A DNA stretch of 64,000 nt from Fimbriimonadaceae bacterium (GTDB taxonomy: Bacteria; Armatimonadota; UBA10988): positions 1 to 64,000 of the forward strand of contig JADZEX010000077.1 of the NCBI GenBank assembly GCA_020850355.1. Reading direction: 5' to 3'. Position 1 is the stretch's first letter. Every line of letters begins with the position of its first letter. The translations under genes and the position numbers were made by a program. The notes under the pieces are model-generated. The model was not told the DNA's origin. It made no database searches and saw only the letters and a program-made list of their open reading frames with translations. Of this stretch, positions 61,488-64,000 are shown piece by piece.

Positions 61488-62156
61488 TTACAGCACGCCG
61501 TACTTCGCGAACGCCTCCCCCGCCTTGAGGCCGGCTCGGATGGCGTCGCGGACCTCGTTCTCGGCGTGCACTTTGGCCCAGGCCGCCGCCACCGCCTGCC
61601 GCTCGATCGCCTGCGGCACCACCACCACGCCATCGAGGTCGGCCATCACCAGGTCGCCGGGACTGAACACCACGCCATCGAGCTCGACCGGCACATCGAC
61701 ATCGATCACGCGCTGCCGATGCAGGCTGTCGTAGGGGTTGGTCCCGGCAGCCCAGACCGGGAAGCCCATCGCCGTCATCTTGTCGACATCGCGCACCGCG
61801 CCGTGGACAATCGCGCCGACACACCCGCTGTTGCGGGCCGCCGTCGAGAGCAGTTCGCCCCACACGCCAGAGCGCTGCGAGCCGCCGGCCGCGGCGATCA
61901 GCACGTCGTCGGGCTGGCAACCGTCCACCGCGCGCAGCTCCAACTCGTAGGGCCGCGGGTCGGGGTGGTACATGTCGGCCCAGAGCGTCGTCTTGCAGCG
62001 CCCGGCGAGGCGCTGGAAACCAGTCAGCGGTCGCAGTTCCACGCGAGGGCACTGCTGGCGGTAGCCCAACGCGTCGAGTGCGTCGGACAGCACGGCCACG
62101 TAGAGGTGTTCACGAATCAGCGGCAGGGTGATCGGATCGGGTGTCGGCGACGGCAT
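61488..62156 (-). CDS. RraA-family protein (aldolase-like)
   Basis: 222 residues. Family signatures: SDALDALGYRQQCP, GELLSTAARNSGCVGAIVHGAVRD with the catalytic Arg-Asp, and GDLVMADLDGVVVVPQA. Members are either RNase E regulators or, more often in operons like this, 4-hydroxy-4-methyl-2-oxoglutarate/oxaloacetate or sugar-acid aldolases. The adjacent sugar-acid dehydratase supports the aldolase role. It lies 24 bases after the HAD gene on the same strand. Confidence 0.88.
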   Translation of the reverse strand: MPSPTPDPITLPLIREHLYVAVLSDALDALGYRQQCPRVELRPLTGFQRLAGRCKTTLWADMYHPDPRPYELELRAVDGCQPDDVLIAAAGGSQRSGVWGELLSTAARNSGCVGAIVHGAVRDVDKMTAMGFPVWAAGTNPYDSLHRQRVIDVDVPVELDGVVFSPGDLVMADLDGVVVVPQAIERQAVAAAWAKVHAENEVRDAIRAGLKAGEAFAKYGVL

Positions 62157-62180
62157 GGTAGGGGCGACCTCTGGCCGCTA

Positions 62181-63014
62181 CTACGGTCCGGCGCCAGGAA
62201 TCCCTTCCGCCCGCGCCGCCAGCACCCACTCGACGATCTCGGCCACCCCGGCGCCCAGCTCAGCGGTCGCCTGATAGCCGCCCTGGGCCGCCACCAGGGC
62301 GCGGATCTCGGGGATCGCGTTGCCCACCGCCGCGGCCCGCAGGCCGCAGGTGCCGTCCAACATGGTGGTGTCGTTCTGGCGGTCGCCCACGGCCAGCAAC
62401 TGCGCCGGCGCCAGGCCCAGGGCCGCGGCCATCGCGGCGACGGCGCGTCCCTTGCCGACGCTGGCCGGCAGCAGGACCACCAGGTGCCAGTTCTGGGTGA
62501 CCTGCAGCCGTGGCTCGCGCGCGGCGATCCAGGGTCGCAGCCAGGCCGCCGTGGCCACCGCCGCCGCCTCGCTGTCCGCCGCGAAGTCGACCATCCCGCG
62601 CTCGCGCTGCAACTCGTCGGGCACGTGCTGCCGCAACGCGTAGCCCGCGGCCGTCAGCGCCTGCCTCGCCTCGCGCAGCAGCTCGCGGGCGACCGGCAGG
62701 AGCGCGTCCCACTCGGCGTCGACCGCGTCGTTCCAGGGACGGTGCGGGACGAACCCGGCGCCATCGCGCAGCCAGACCGAGCGTTCGTCGCAGCAGAGCG
62801 CCGCGAAGACGCCGCTCGCGGGGCCGAGACCGTTGGCGGTGAGGATCTCGAGTTGCCCGCCGGGCGGTCGCCCCGAGGCGGTGCAGACGGCAATCCCGGC
62901 CGCGGCCGCGCGGCGCAGCGTGGCCACCGCCCGGGCGTCGATCTGGTGCCCCGGCCCGATCAGCGTGCCGTCGAAGTCCAGGGCGACCGCGGCGATCTGG
63001 CGCGGGTCGATCAC
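62181..63014 (-). CDS. Cof-type HAD-family hydrolase
   Basis: 277 residues from a GTG that overlaps the stop of the dehydratase gene by four bases. HAD motif I is LDFDGTLIG (nucleophile Asp), motif [10 protein letters not shown], motif III in [10 protein letters not shown] (Lys) and motif [13 protein letters not shown]; the cap lies between about 85 and 190. These are Mg-dependent phosphatases of sugar phosphates or flavins. The operon suggests a sugar or sugar-acid phosphate. Confidence 0.88.
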   Translation of the reverse strand: MIDPRQIAAVALDFDGTLIGPGHQIDARAVATLRRAAAAGIAVCTASGRPPGGQLEILTANGLGPASGVFAALCCDERSVWLRDGAGFVPHRPWNDAVDAEWDALLPVARELLREARQALTAAGYALRQHVPDELQRERGMVDFAADSEAAAVATAAWLRPWIAAREPRLQVTQNWHLVVLLPASVGKGRAVAAMAAALGLAPAQLLAVGDRQNDTTMLDGTCGLRAAAVGNAIPEIRALVAAQGGYQATAELGAGVAEIVEWVLAARAEGIPGAGP

Positions 63015-64000
63015 TGCGCACCTCGCGCCAACTGCGCCAGAATCGCGTCGACATCGTAGACGCAGCCACCCCAGGTGCCGCCGCTGGCCGCCTGCAGCGC
63101 CGCCCAGAGACGCGTCTCGGGCGGCAACTCGGGGTCGGGCGCCAGGTCCGGCCGGGGTGCCCGCCGGGCCAACTCGGCGCTGCCCCAGGCCGCGTCGTGC
63201 CGCGCCGCGGCGTCGCCGACCAGGTCGACCGTGCCGCGCAGCCCGGCCGTGTCGATCACGATGGCGATGCGGTCGCCGTCGCGCAGCTTGCCGAGCGGCC
63301 CGCCGGCCAGCGCTTCGGGGCCGAGGTGGCCGAGGCAGGCGCCGGTCGAGACGCCGCTGAAACGCGCATCGGTGAGCAGGGCCACGTGCTTGCCAAACGG
63401 CAGGTAGCGCAGGGCCGAGGTGAGCTGGTACGTTTCCTCCATGCCCGACCCCAACGGCCCCCGGCCGCACAGCACCAGCACATCGCCGGCGCGGATCTGT
63501 CCCGCTTTGAGCGCCGCGATGGCCGCGCGCTCGGTGACGAACACCTTGGCCGGCCCCTCGTGCCGGTAGACACCGTCGGGGTCGACCACGCTGGGGTCGA
63601 GGCCGGTCGACTTCACGACGGCCCCCTCCGGCGCCAGGTTGCCGGTCGGGAAGGTCACCGTGCTGGTCAGCCCGGCGGCCCGGGCGGCGGCCGGCGGGTA
63701 GATCACGGTGTCGGGATCGACCCCGTCGGTGGTCCACAGCAGCTCCCGTAGCCGCGCTCGCCGCTCACTATTCTCCCACCAGCGCAGCACCCGCTCGACG
63801 GTCTCGCCGCCACAGGTCAGAGCCTCCAGCCGCAGCAGGCCGAGGTCGCGGAGGTGGAGCATCACCTCGGGCACGCCCCCGGCCAGGAAGACCCGCACCG
63901 TGGGGTGTCCGACGGGGCCGTTCGGCAGCACATCGACCAGCCGCGGCACGGCGCGATTGACGGCCTGCCAGTCGGCCACCGTCGGCCGGGGCAGCCCGGC
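63011..64000 (-). CDS. IlvD/Edd-family dehydratase, YjhG/YagF (xylonate dehydratase) type, 5' end beyond window
   Basis: 330 codons are visible and the frame stays open to the edge, so the N-terminal part with the first [Fe-S] ligands is missing. Visible signatures are [54 protein letters not shown] and a [11 protein letters not shown] end, which resemble the YjhG/YagF branch. Such enzymes dehydrate D-xylonate or related aldonic acids to 2-keto-3-deoxy acids. It heads an operon with a HAD phosphatase and an RraA-family aldolase candidate. Confidence 0.87.
   Translation of the reverse strand, partial: AGLPRPTVADWQAVNRAVPRLVDVLPNGPVGHPTVRVFLAGGVPEVMLHLRDLGLLRLEALTCGGETVERVLRWWENSERRARLRELLWTTDGVDPDTVIYPPAAARAAGLTSTVTFPTGNLAPEGAVVKSTGLDPSVVDPDGVYRHEGPAKVFVTERAAIAALKAGQIRAGDVLVLCGRGPLGSGMEETYQLTSALRYLPFGKHVALLTDARFSGVSTGACLGHLGPEALAGGPLGKLRDGDRIAIVIDTAGLRGTVDLVGDAAARHDAAWGSAELARRAPRPDLAPDPELPPETRLWAALQAASGGTWGGCVYDVDAILAQLARGAQ

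Overview
The window is GC-rich bacterial DNA (most genes look close to 70% G+C), densely packed, with many 1-4 base gene overlaps and frequent GTG or TTG starts. A GT9 heptosyltransferase-like gene and a lipoprotein suggest a cell with an outer membrane. Three uroporphyrinogen-decarboxylase-family paralogues, many secreted LamG, beta-helix, sulfatase and glycosidase-like proteins, a PhyH dioxygenase, and an EF-P/accB/accC/nusB/xseAB/ispA/dxs gene string would fit an uncultured-type soil or water lineage such as Armatimonadota. The phylum is my inference and is not firm. I saw no rRNA, tRNA, CRISPR array or transposase.

Region 1 (1-10.7 kb) is accessory in character. After a CcdA-like membrane gene comes a tandem array of six copies of a two-gene cassette (about 0.9-3.2 kb): a small Cys/His-rich protein 'A' and a shrinking partner 'B' that resembles a phage virion-morphogenesis protein. 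A fused DNA methyltransferase-endonuclease follows. A second fusion of the same kind lies at 9.0-10.7 kb. Between the two are a URO-D family gene, a secreted beta-propeller/PHP protein and a GNAT acetyltransferase.

Region 2 (10.7-28.5 kb) is carbohydrate and small-molecule metabolism: sulfatase, beta-helix protein, URO-D protein, amidohydrolase, sugar-phosphate-isomerase-like TIM barrel, Fur regulator, PhyH dioxygenase with a thioredoxin-like partner, a Gly-Pro-rich secreted protein, a glycosidase-like enzyme and a TPR-polysaccharide deacetylase. At 17.0-17.9 kb a low-GC gene of unknown function sits between two diverged copies of the 5' end of the amidohydrolase gene, as if it had inserted with a replacement gene end.

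Region 3 (28.6-40.4 kb) holds a four-repeat modular protein of unknown function, phosphoglycerate mutase (gpmI), a class V aminotransferase-serA-surE operon, a WbsX-like/LamG secreted protein, a Nif3-like protein, a coiled-coil zinc-ribbon protein and an SDR dehydrogenase.

Region 4 (40.5-59.5 kb) is a long co-directional housekeeping run: efp, an accB-like gene, a small lipoprotein, accC, nusB, xseA, xseB, ispA, dxs, a TPR protein, nadK and recN, followed by secreted LamG and CBM9-like proteins, a GT9 glycosyltransferase and a peroxiredoxin. The AccB-like protein has Thr where the biotinylated Lys should be, and its AccC partner has a one-residue insertion beside the active-site RHQK motif.

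Region 5 (59.5-64 kb) has lexA with its own promoter, a third URO-D gene, and a minus-strand operon of a YjhG/YagF-type sugar-acid dehydratase (cut by the window edge), a Cof-type HAD phosphatase and an RraA-family protein.

No gene-free stretch exceeds about 300 bases. The longest poorly coding interval is 16865-17375, which holds a promoter-like site and the truncated amidohydrolase copy.
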